Assembly (NCBI RefSeq): GCF_000003815.2 | Contig: NC_049990.1 | Location: forward strand, 14,765,562 to 14,829,561 | Length of the DNA: 64,000 nt | Direction: 5' to 3' | Origin: Branchiostoma floridae | Taxonomy: Eukaryota; Chordata; Leptocardii; Amphioxiformes; Branchiostomatidae | Shown: positions 12,101-24,100 of the stretch, piece by piece | Position numbering within the stretch: the first letter of the stretch is position 1 | How the letters are laid out: each line of letters starts with the position of its first letter | Notes under the pieces: model-generated | The model's database searches: none | The model's input: the letters and a program-made list of their open reading frames with translations, nothing else | Told to the model about the DNA's origin: nothing | Translations under genes and position numbers: made by a program

Positions 12101-15100
12101 TCTCCAACAGTAGTAAAAGTGTTCTGATGAAGGTTAGACATCCACGTAATAATACGCAAAAAAATGTTACTCAAGCAATTTGATAGGATTTTGGAAACAA
12201 TCAGTCACCAGGATTGCTACCTGAAACATCTGACCATTTCCAAAACCACATCAAATTGCTTGAAACATCGAGCAGATTAAAATGGGACTGAGCAGAGCAC
12301 TTTGGACTAATGCTTGTAGCCTTTCACAGACTACACCTATATATCAGATATTTTGTGAAAATGTATATTGAAAGGTAATTAATATGTAGAATGCAATTAG
12401 ATGTCTCCAGGAACAAAGTCAATTCTGGAGAATTCTGCAGAATTCTGGGAACTGAGCCAGAATTCTGGAGAATTCTGGAACCTGAGCCAGAATTCTGCAG
12501 AATTCTGGGAACCTGAGCCAGAATTCTGCAGAATTCTGGGATCTTGAGCCAGAATTCTGCAGAATTCTGGGAACCTTTGTTCCTGGAGACATCTAATTGC
12601 ATTCTACATATTAATTACCTTTCAATATACATTTTCACAAAATATCTGATATATAGGTGTAGTCTGTGAAATGCTACAAAGCATTAGTCCAAAGTGCTCT
12701 GCTCAGTCCCATTTTAATCTGCTCGATGTTTTGAGTTATTGTTTATTGGACACTGTCAAAAGGTAATAGATGCTACCTGAAATAGAATTGAACTATTTTA
12801 GGCACTTTTAACTTCATAGATGAGTATTTATTTGCACCAAATTGATACATGGTTGGGCACACACGGCTGATAAAACATTAAGTGGACATGTTTCCATATA
12901 GTTATCAAGTCTGATGATTTGTCATGGTGCTTAACTTTACAGGTAGGAGAAGCCATGGACTTGCTCCAGAAGAGGAATGGAGACAGAAACATGGGAGCAG
13001 CCCTACAGAGTGTGTACCAGACTGCTTTTAATGACCCTCGGCGGGCTGGAGTGCAGAAGGTTACAAAGTCATCATTTACTAATATTACTTTGTCAGGGCT
13101 CGAAATACTACCTGCATATGCACATTAGTGCAGGTGATTTTTTTGCTGTGCAGGTATTTCTGATGTCTACCTGCACCAAACCTGCACCACGTTATACACC
13201 ATGTATTATTGTAAAGTAGATGCAATGAATAATAAAGATGTCAAATGAACAGCTTTCAGAGTGATTTTTCATTATAAAATCCGTAAATACCGGTATACCT
13301 ATTTTGTTAGTAAAGAAGGTAGTAAATATGTGTAAAAAGTGTGGGTTGTTTTATCTACTTTTGGATTATTTTTGAATGGTGCAGGTAAACTTTCTCTGGT
13401 GCAGGTAATTTCAAAAGCTACCTGCACCAGTGCAGGTAGACAGAAAAAACAATTTCGAGCCCTGCTTTGTGCATATTGTCTCTGATTTGTCAAGTTGTTT
13501 TCAAGAAACTGTCAAAGCAAGAAACTTGAACACCTTACAAGTCATGGATAACATTTTGTTTAAGTTCACATTGTCAAGTTTAATGGTAATGAAATGTAAA
13601 AACATTTAAAGGCTCCTTGGTGTGATATCAAAGATTATTCTTCATTTCTAAGATGTTTCAGAAATGAACAAAGAAATTACTAAGTAATGAACATTGAATG
13701 CACTATCAAATGAAGTTAGGATCATAGTTGGTTGTCAGACTATAAGAATCTCAAATTGGCCTGTAGGGCGCTTTTCATTGAGGTCATAAGGGAAGAGGTA
13801 AGGGTAAAAAAAGATAACAGATTGAAGTTAGATAATTCATTTGTAGATTAAAATTCTGAAGCATATTTAATCACTTCCAGTAGTTAGTCAATTGATCTCT
13901 TGGAATCCTAGTATGAAACAGACATTGATAGTTAATAGTTTAAACTTATGCAGGGCTCGAAATTCATTTTTGGGATTAGGTGCACTGGTGCACCCAGCTT
14001 AAAAAATTGGGTGCACCAAAGATTTTTTGGGTGCACCACTTAAATTTAAGTAGAATGTAAAAAAAAAAGACAAATAACAAAACTTAGTTACAAGCTATCA
14101 AATTCTTAAACAAGTAACATGACAGACATTCTTATTATCTTTCTAACACTTAGATGTCAAGAATGTGATGTATACTAGTATACTCAATATCTTTCCATAC
14201 ATAAACCTAACAAAATATTTGGGTGCACTCTGTGCACCCACTGAAAAAAAAAATTGGGTGCACAGTTCCAATTTTGGGTGCACCTGGGTGCACATGCACC
14301 CAGTATTTCGAGCCCTGTTATGTCAGTTATTATAATTGCCATTATTCTATCAACTCTCCAGGTCGCGATGGTGGTAACATCAGGAGCATCTGATGACAAC
14401 ACCCTTTATGCATTAAGTGCCCTGAGGAGCGCTGGTATCTTTGTGTATGGGCTGGGTGTTGGCTATGACTTGGGGAATGCTGGAAGTATGGTATCCGGGT
14501 TCAGTCACTCCTTATACATCAGAAACCCAGGCAGGCTGTACCACCTTGGGAACATGCTACCCAAAATGGTCAACAATGGTGATTATTTTTCTATTCTCCA
14601 TTTATCCTGATTCATCAGCATTATACGACGTATGTTGGTTGTAGCTAATATGTATTGTTTTTTATTTGCTTCTATGAAGATGGCGGTACATGTAACTGTT
14701 ACATGTATTGATTTGTTTTGTATGTTTGTATTTAAGTTGGTGTATGTCCACAGTGGTTTGGATATTATAGAGTGATATATGGTATGGCAGGATGTGAGGC
14801 TAGAAGATGGTTTAACTAGAGATTGCCAAGATTGGAACGTTATGTTGGCCAGGGTCCAAAATTGTATAAGCAAGAAAATGCATCATACAGAATAAGTGAG
14901 AAATTTACAATAAATAAAAAATGAAGTCAAGGAAATTTACCAAAAAATTTCACAGAGGTATTAAATCTTAAGGTATAACTGAAGAAAAATTTGCCCATGG
15001 TGTTGATATGTTAATAAGGAATCTTATTGCATTGTTTTTTTTTAATTTTCATAATTGTTTAATTTTTTCGTTCTTTTTCTTACCAGTTGGAAGTACTACC

Positions 15101-18100
15101 CACGTGACCTTCAGTCTAAGTGGAGATTATGGCCCCCGTCTCAGGGACTCAGGCTCTGTGTCTTACTCTGGAGTTGTTCAGTCCTTAGATGCTGGGGTAA
15201 GATGTCCACATTTAGTTTGAATTTATTTCTCAGTTTTGTCTGGTTATGTTGTGTTGTGTTGTTTTAAAAATGCAACAGAAGTTTCTTTTTCAAAAACAAG
15301 CCTTTCCTTTAATTTTGGAAGACAAGCCTTTAATTTCTTTTACATCTCAAAATGATCACAGTTCAATTACAGATGTAAATTGTTTGGAAAGTGTTGTGCA
15401 ACTACAATATGTATTTGTTCATGTTGTCAAATTTTGTTTGAGAAGCATTAGGAAATTGTGAGAATCCTTACAAATAGTGGTATAAGTACTGACATCTGAA
15501 ATGTCAAAATTAGAATAAGCATAAAAACACCTCAAAAGTATCAAACATGGTACACAGAAACATTTAAGTATAGACTAAATGAATATCATTTCACTTGCAG
15601 AAGACTACTTTTAAAGATTTTCATGCTATTGTGTCAACTTTAGGTTGGACCACTTCTTAGATCCATCACTGGACTACAGACCTCCACACTCTCAGATATC
15701 CAGCCCTGGTAAGTACTGGAGTGTGCAATGTCATATGTAGTGGCTTATTGATCACGAGTCCTTTCATTATGTTCCAATGGTCTTTGCTATCTGTTACTTT
15801 GACAGAGAAGGATACACAAGTAGACTTTAAGTACCAGAGACAGTATCTGTGTTTGCTATTCTTTTAGTTTAGCACTCACAACATGTCTCTTATTCATCAG
15901 TTCAGCATCAGAAAAAAGACTTTAACTGTTGTGGTACGAGGGGCATTCAAGAAGTAATCCACCTGACCCACTTCCAGTTGTCTGATCTAGATGAAATTTT
16001 GCATATGTAATGATTCATATCTCTTTGGGTTATGTTGCAAAAAACAGCTCTGAACTAATTTTGGTTTTTGATTTAAAGGTGTTTGAACTGAGTCAGGTGT
16101 GAAATGGAGCATGTGTGAAATGGAGCCAGTTGAGTGTCGCGCAGTGATCCGGTTTTTGTATTTGAAAGGACGCATACCAAATGAGACTTTTGATGAAATA
16201 AAATAAACTTATGGTGATGATTCCCCATCATATGACCTTGTAAAACGCTGGCATTGTGAATTCAAACATGGCCGGAAGTCTGTAGAAACAGCTCCCAGAC
16301 CTGGTCGTCCCTCTTCTGCCATTGATGAGGCATCTGTTGCAGGACCAACCTGGGGCGTCCTACAAAAACGGTGTACAGAGCTGCATCAAACGATGGTAGA
16401 AATGCATAACTCTGGGTGATTCCTATGAAGAGAAAGACTAATAACTGCACCAAGTTTCATTAATCTCCTCCTTTGGGAAATGGGTCAGGTGGATTACTTC
16501 TTGAACGCCCCTCATATATGACTTTGTTCCACACAGGATCAGAGACAATGTTTTTAATGTATACTGTGGTTCTTTCCAAGAGATAGTCAGTGTTTTCTTT
16601 GCTAGAAGGTAGCTTCAGGAAGGTAATTTCTGACATGCATTAACGATTGCCCAGCATCACAGACAGTTCCAATGTAACTGCACAATTATTTCAGTACTAA
16701 GGACAGGACCACTTTTCCTCTTCACCATCACTTTCCAAAAACAGCCACAGCATGTCCAGTAACCGTTATTTCAGAACTACAGACAGGACTGTTGTATCTC
16801 ATGTTATGTCATACCTCGGTCATGATAATGCTGGATATGGGTGCCTGACCGGATGATAACTTTGTTACCACACAATTATTCGATTTATTCGAATGCAGTT
16901 CAAGTGCACCTCTGTCAATAATTCTAATACCAGATTCAGACGTTGGAATGGGTGTTGTTACAGTTTTTTGTTCAATGACACAAAATTTTCTAGAATTGAC
17001 TTTCACGACATTTTGCCTTGGAACTTGAATTTTTTTGGTAGGTATGGCATAAATGAAATACAACATCATGGTGTATTCTGTATCTACGTCAGTCCCAGTC
17101 CTCCCGCGAGTCGGCCATCAGGCGATCCTACCCGCTGTGGGATTAATACTGAGGATGATGTGGAATACTCCGTGTTGATTCTATCATGTATATGTTACTG
17201 CCCAGCGCCAATAACAGATCCAATGTAACTGTATAATGATTTCAGCACTAAGGACAGGACTGTGTTTCTTATTCACCATTACCTTGATGTCCATTCACCA
17301 TTATTTCAGCACCATAGACAGGTTTGTTGTGTCTATCATTCTTTTAGCAAGGAAGTGTCTACCCATGGACAAACTAGCCTCCCTGAGCTAATTGCTTCAT
17401 CAGATCAGTAGAACTTGACCTCTTCTCTGGTGCCACTGCAGATTTACTTTCCCGTTTGGGTGACAAATCCCCCAAATCCATTAAGTATGGGAGCCACATA
17501 GAGGCATCATGTATGTTCTTTAGCTCTTAGGTATGTGCAACCCATATACCCTATTGGTTCAAGGGTTTTAATGTAGCCTTTGTAGGTACATGTTTTGCCA
17601 AACTTGTTACCTGTTAAATATTGCCATACTTGAGTGACAATTGACCTTTATGACACCACTACCTTCTGTTTTACTGTGCAGGACGTCAGGATCAGTGCTT
17701 GCAGTGTTTGCTCTGACTGTGGCAGACTCCTACGAAGTGAATCTTGAAGACTCCTTCACCAGCGGTGGTGGTGGCAGTGGGCGTCAAGACAACTTCACAG
17801 GTATCACATTATGTCTCAACTTATTCAAGTTCAAGAGGCAAAAGTAACATGTCCGTTATAGTTGACGAAGAAGCGTTACATTTTATTGGACAAAGAAACA
17901 GTGTGAAACAGTTTTTGTGAAAGAAGGACCTTTGTAGTAAGTATGTTCCAAATTTGGGCTTAAAAACTCACCCATTTTCTTGATCTCCTGCTGCATGCAT
18001 CTTGTCTTTCAGCTTGCATTTATTGTTTTTATTAATTTTTTGCATTTCCTCATACTTTGCCCCTGATGAGGTTATTTGAAGGTATACATTATGTAAGATG

Positions 18101-21100
18101 TACATGCTTCTCAGTTGGCTACATACACATGTAACTGCTGTAATGTCAATGATGTGTAAATGCATTCACTGCAACATTGGACCAGGTGCAATGAGTTCAC
18201 AGCATGTAAATTCTTTTACCGTTAAAATTGGTCTGAATTCAATGTTTCTGTATAGCCCCATCAAACCCAGACTACAGAGGCACAGAGTTCATCGTTGGTT
18301 TCCCGGAGAACATTGATGCTAACGCTGCCAATCCTCAGCTGTTTGTCGTTGTCGTGACAAGATCAGCAAATGTCACCATCCAGTCCAGGAGTGCTGATTT
18401 CTCCCGAAGAGTTGTTGTGGAGGCAGGGACAGTACAGGTATGTTAAGTACATGTTCCGTCATGTACATGATTGCACTTTCCTTCTCTAGGACTCCTTTCT
18501 AATAAATGTTGATTGCACTACACTGTCACGATGACCTAAAATGGTGTGTGAAACTTTTGATTTGATACTGGGCATATCATTCAAAATGTGAAAGTCTGAC
18601 TGAAAAGAAAACACAATTTGCATAGCAAGATCTGGGGCTTTTCTACACAATTTGATCTTCTCAAAGTTAAGGTTACAGAGAAAGCGTAGTAAGAGGGCTG
18701 TCCTCAACTAGAGTAGAAAGGGGGCATTTTACTGAAATGTTAAAATTGAATTTTTAGGTGAACGATGATGATATTTACTCAATGAAAGACAAACTGTTTT
18801 AAAGAACATTAATTCACAATTTCCCTTAGAAATGCAAAGACTCGGCAAACAAACAAACAAACAAAATTCTTGATTATTTTCTACAGGCTATTGCTATTCC
18901 AAAGACGTATGAAATCCAAGGATATGCTCTGGATGCGTTTGGGTTAAGGGTCACGTCAGACGAGGAGATCGCGCTGTATGGACTTTACTCCGAAACATCA
19001 GCGGCCGATGGCTTCTTGGCCTATCCTCTCGACACCCTCGGAACAGAATACTACGCCATCTGCCTGCCCCCATCCGCTTCAGAACCCTCCCTGATCACAC
19101 TGATTGGTACAGTTGATGGTACAGCAGTGTTTGTGACTGTTACTGCCCCTGCAACGTTTACTGGTATCATGTACATGCCTGGGGAGATCATCAGGTTCTT
19201 CCTAAATGCCCAGCAGACTGCACAGATCCAAAGTGACGGAGACCTTACGGGCTCCTATATCATGGTTAGTATCGTGTAGGGTTGATTTTTAGTAGATGAT
19301 CACTTCAGAAATTTTATTATATTATGATATGGTCTCATTTGAACTGGTGCTCGTAGTGGTTGTAGCCCCGGGCGGGGCCCTGAAGACACAAATTAATGGC
19401 AGTAAACTGTCGGATACCGTGGGGATACCTCTTGTGTTATCGTGATGGGCCTACAGTGTCTATTTGTTGACAGGTCCCTGGTTGATTTTAACTCTGATTT
19501 AGAATCAACAGGGTTCTGTTAGTGCCTGAAAATGATCTGGTTGCCTCAGGGTGTGCTCAAGGGTTCACATAGGGATTGCACTTAAAAACAAAAACAAAAA
19601 CAGCCTGTTAACTGTCACGGTCCCCTTTTCAATTATGTCCAAAGCATGAGAAGTATTATCCAAAATGTGCTGATGACAGAAAGAGAATAATTGCATATGA
19701 AAATTTTAAAGAAAAGATCTGTAATGGGAATGACTTTCAAAGGGTAGGCACTACAATGTGAAATTCATGGTATGGGATACAACAGTGCTGTCTGTGGTGC
19801 TGAAGTAATAGTTACAGTTCATCAACACGGGGGCTGTTCTTGAAAGATAGCAGTGAAAAGGAATCGTGGTCCTGTCCTTAGTGCTGAAAATATAGTACAG
19901 ATAGAAGGTGAAAGAAGGTAAATCTGCATAGTATTACTTGGTACGAACTGTCTTTACAATGTATTTTTTGTCCGTTTGTCATTTCAGGGCACTGAAAACA
20001 TTGTGGTGTACAGTGGCAACAAGTTCACCCAGATTTCAGGTGCAGCTGATGATGGAGGCTACTTAATTCAGCAGCTTCCTCCTGTCCAAACCTGGGGGAG
20101 GGAATTCGTGACCATTCCCGTTGCCGGACGCACTGTTGGGGATATCTACCGCTTTGTAGCTGCCAACGACAACACGACAATTACCATCGATGGACAAGAT
20201 TTTACACTCAATAGTGGTGAATATCACGACTACCTTCCAGCCATGGAGGAATTCCAGTACATCACTTCATCCGCTCCGGTTATGGCGGTGTTGTTCGGGG
20301 ATCCAGGGCATAACGGGTACGCAGACTCAGGCCCGTTCATGACGGTCATTACACCGCTGGAGCAGACAGCCTCGGATTACACCTTCACTGCGGCAGCTTT
20401 CAACACCACATCCTCGGCCACGTACATGGCCAGCATTGTTGTGAAGGACAGTGAGAGGTCAGAGATATATGTGGATGGCAACAACATTGGCAGTTTACCA
20501 GGTAAGGACAAATATCATTTTTATTACTTTCTAGGACCAAAGTTATTCTTACAGGCACATCTTTGTCTCTCCGTGTCATTGAAAATCCAAAAGTTGGATT
20601 TCAATCAATTGACAGGAGAACCAGTTGATTTGTCTCAGAAGGGAATTTCAAATTTGAAAAAAAAAGTTGTCTGTGATTTCATGGTATGTGGATACCTTAG
20701 ACTTAAGATTCTCCCCAAATGTTGCATATTTTTCAAGCTACCTTTTACTGTATTTTGCACTGCAACCATCCCTCCCCAAACTAGAACTATGCAGATCCAG
20801 GAGATCCTGCTCTGTTATAAAGTATGATTGCAATGTGTTAGCCTATGGGTGGCCTGAGTTCTGGACTACCTCTACACAAATTTTATTTCATTGGTTTACT
20901 ATAATTGTTCCCTCATACAGTCTATGATTCAGTTTATCAGTGTATCTGTAGCCAGGGTAGCCCAAATCAGAGTACCACACTGCTTTACAGTGGGGCCCTG
21001 GAGAATACATACATGTGACATCAACACATGACATAACATGATATACAAAACAGACCATCATCCATATTCATAATGCAGGTCAGCTCTAAGTTACATCATC

Positions 21101-24100
21101 CAATGTTTGAAGAAGTTTTTAAGATAGATAGATAGATAGATAATTTTTGGCAACACCTCAGGTGCTCGCCTGATATCATGTGCATTTTAAAAAAAATTTA
21201 CTGTTATTTTTTGTACTTAATTGTGTCAATCCATGTTTCCTCATAGGTTGGCAGACAGTGCAGGGTGGTGACTTGGCAGCCGTGTCGTTTGAGATAACTC
21301 CAGGTCCCCATCGTGTCCGCCACCTCTCTCCAAATGTCAACTTTGCTGCATATGTCACTGGCTTCACTGACATGGAGTCATATGGCTACCCTGCTGGAAT
21401 GCTGCTGGCTGACTTAACTGGTGTGTTAAGATAATCCTTATTAATGATAATAGTACATTGCAAATTCTTGCCCAAGGGCTAATAGCAGGCAAAATAGGAT
21501 TGAAAAATAGTGTAGAACAATGTAGGAAAAATTGTGTCTACTCTAGTCTGAAAGCTATCTCTTGGTAAAATTATTTTTTTCATTGATCTATATTCTTAGC
21601 TTAGAAATGCCCACTTTTCACTTACGAATATTGTTGGTTTTAAAGTATTTAGTGCTTATTGCAAGATATCTTAACAACAGAAAAGAAGTGAAAGAAGGGT
21701 TGGGAATCCAGAAATCTCCTTGGCAATGTATGTTTTGTATGTCTCTTACACATGTTTGTTCCCCAAGTCCATGTACCTGTAATTAGCCTTCATGCATGGA
21801 CATGCAAACAAACTTTTAATCAAGATCATTGTACCCATCTTTTCTTGTGGTAGCTTTTAAGGACTTGTTGTTGAAAAAACACACAATCATGTAGATCATT
21901 AAAATTTTAGATAAATCCTTCACAATAAACCTTTTGTTCAGCTTGCACAAACACAACCCCAGTCATCAATGATGGAGTGGATAATGACTGTGATGGGAGA
22001 ACAGATGAGGAGATACCAAATGGCCTGGATGATGACCAGGATGGGCTGGTTGATGAGGACACCTCAGTGCAGCTGGTGAGCTTCACGGAACAACAGAAAT
22101 AAGAATAATTTGAATTTTAACTTAGTTCATCTGAGTGTGTCACCGTAGAAGTCATTTTTGAACTAGTTTAACTGTAACATCCAACACAAAAATTGGACTC
22201 AAATTTTCAACTGAACAGCACCAGTCTTTGTCAAGGAATGAACAAGCCACTATTGGCAGTCCAATCCAGTGTAAATGAGAACCAGATTTTTCCAACAACT
22301 TTCTCTAAAAAACAAAAACATTTCCCACCATCTTTTTCTACTACTCCCTACTTAATCACAAGTTGAAGAGAGTTGATGTAAGTATGCACCTGGATTTGGC
22401 CAAATATTGATTTGAATGAACATATCATTGTATGACAGATAGTCTGTTGATGAAAGTTAGTAAATGCTACCTGAAACATATCAAAAATCATATCCAGTTG
22501 CTATTTGGCAAATTCGTTGTCGTTCTTGAGTTTAAAGGTGTCTGACAGTGTATGTTCATGATTATCCCCAGTGTACCCCCAACCCTTGTGAGAACGGAGG
22601 TGTGTGCACAGAGTCTGCCGATCTACGTTTCCCAGAATGTGATTGCAGACCAGGATTTGTAGGCACCTTCTGCCATGTTCAGCTCGGTGAGTGATATTTT
22701 AGATTATTAGCTGCTGGATCAACCAACTGCTTACTAGTATAATGCCAGTCTCAAGCAGCTTAGCTATATGTGATTGATAGCTAGTGTTCCGGTTATTATA
22801 AACTTTAAGGAACTTTATTTTTTCATACTCTTTGTATTTCACATAGGCCTGTTTTCAAAGTTGTACCAGTCATATGTTTTCGACATTGATGTAATGCCTT
22901 AGATCACTAAAGTTGGGCTGCTACTAATTCAAGACATTCTTCTTTTCAAACAATCTGAAACAAGTGCATCAGAACTACTGTCACATTAGGAAATGTCAGT
23001 CTGACAGCCCTTATTATTACAGATTGAAGTTAAGGACACTTTGGTTAAAGACATGATGTTGTTGATGATGGATCAAATGCTTAAAATTTATTTTTGGCTT
23101 CACTGGCATTCATTTTTTTATCTGCACCTTTGTTCTCTTTCAGCTCTGCAGTCAGTAGATGGCCCAACCTGGTTGGACACCAGTGGTTGGGTGGTGGTCA
23201 GTTCTGTGGGTGGTGAAGCCAACCTGACCATTGATGGGAACAATGCCAGCTACTGGGAGCCAGACCCAGTCCAACTGGAGTCTGCTAGAGCTACAGGATC
23301 TTTCTACCTCCAGTTGGATCTGGAAGAGGTATGCATGCTCTGTATGATCTCATATTTATCATATTTATCATATTTTTGGGGTTAGATTTGTGTTCTACCT
23401 TTGTGTCATACCAGGGCCTTGATAGTGCTTGATATGGGTGTTCCCAGGAAAAGGTAATAACTTGGTGTTCTACTGTTCTCATACATAGCCCTGTATGAGG
23501 CTGACAGAAAGAATACCAATGCTCTAAATAGAACTAGGGCCTGCAAAACAACCCTTATGCTTAGGTTACAATTGTACCAGTGCCCCTCAGGGGTAAGTTA
23601 AGCTCTGGCTGGGTTCTAAGCCACTAATTTGTCCCAGTGGACTTCCAGATACCGCAGGTGTGCCCCTTGGTGTTTTCACAGGAAGGTCATTTATAAGCAT
23701 CTATTTTTTGCCATATCCAGGGTTGATTTTAACTCTGACTTTTGATAAGTGGGGCCCAGCCGGGCCCAAAAATAGCCCAGTAACAGAAGGGTGTCCCAAC
23801 TGGGAACTGCCCGGCAGGGTCTCTTTTTCCAATTGGGACCTAAGCCTAATATAAGCCAGACAATTGAGAATGGTTACCAAGCTATTGTGTCCCATTTTTC
23901 AATTGGGGCCAAAGCCTAAGCCTGACCATTAAGAATGGTTACCAGGCTAATGTGACTTTATCTTAATTCCCCCCATTGTTTTAGCACTACCAACTGGACA
24001 GGTTAAGACTTACCATCCCAGCCTTACAAGGAGGGTCCACTGACATCAGTTTCCAGCTGTGGATACTGCAGTATGGGATGGTGGGTGCAGATGGAGTCAT

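Noticed and set aside
12324-12602. Minus-strand frame with repeated RILQNSG
   Set aside because: Product of the tandem palindromic units in the foldback element.
16893-17228. 111-codon plus frame in the intron before exon 19
   Set aside because: No family and no splice phase match; it lies in dispersed repeat sequence.
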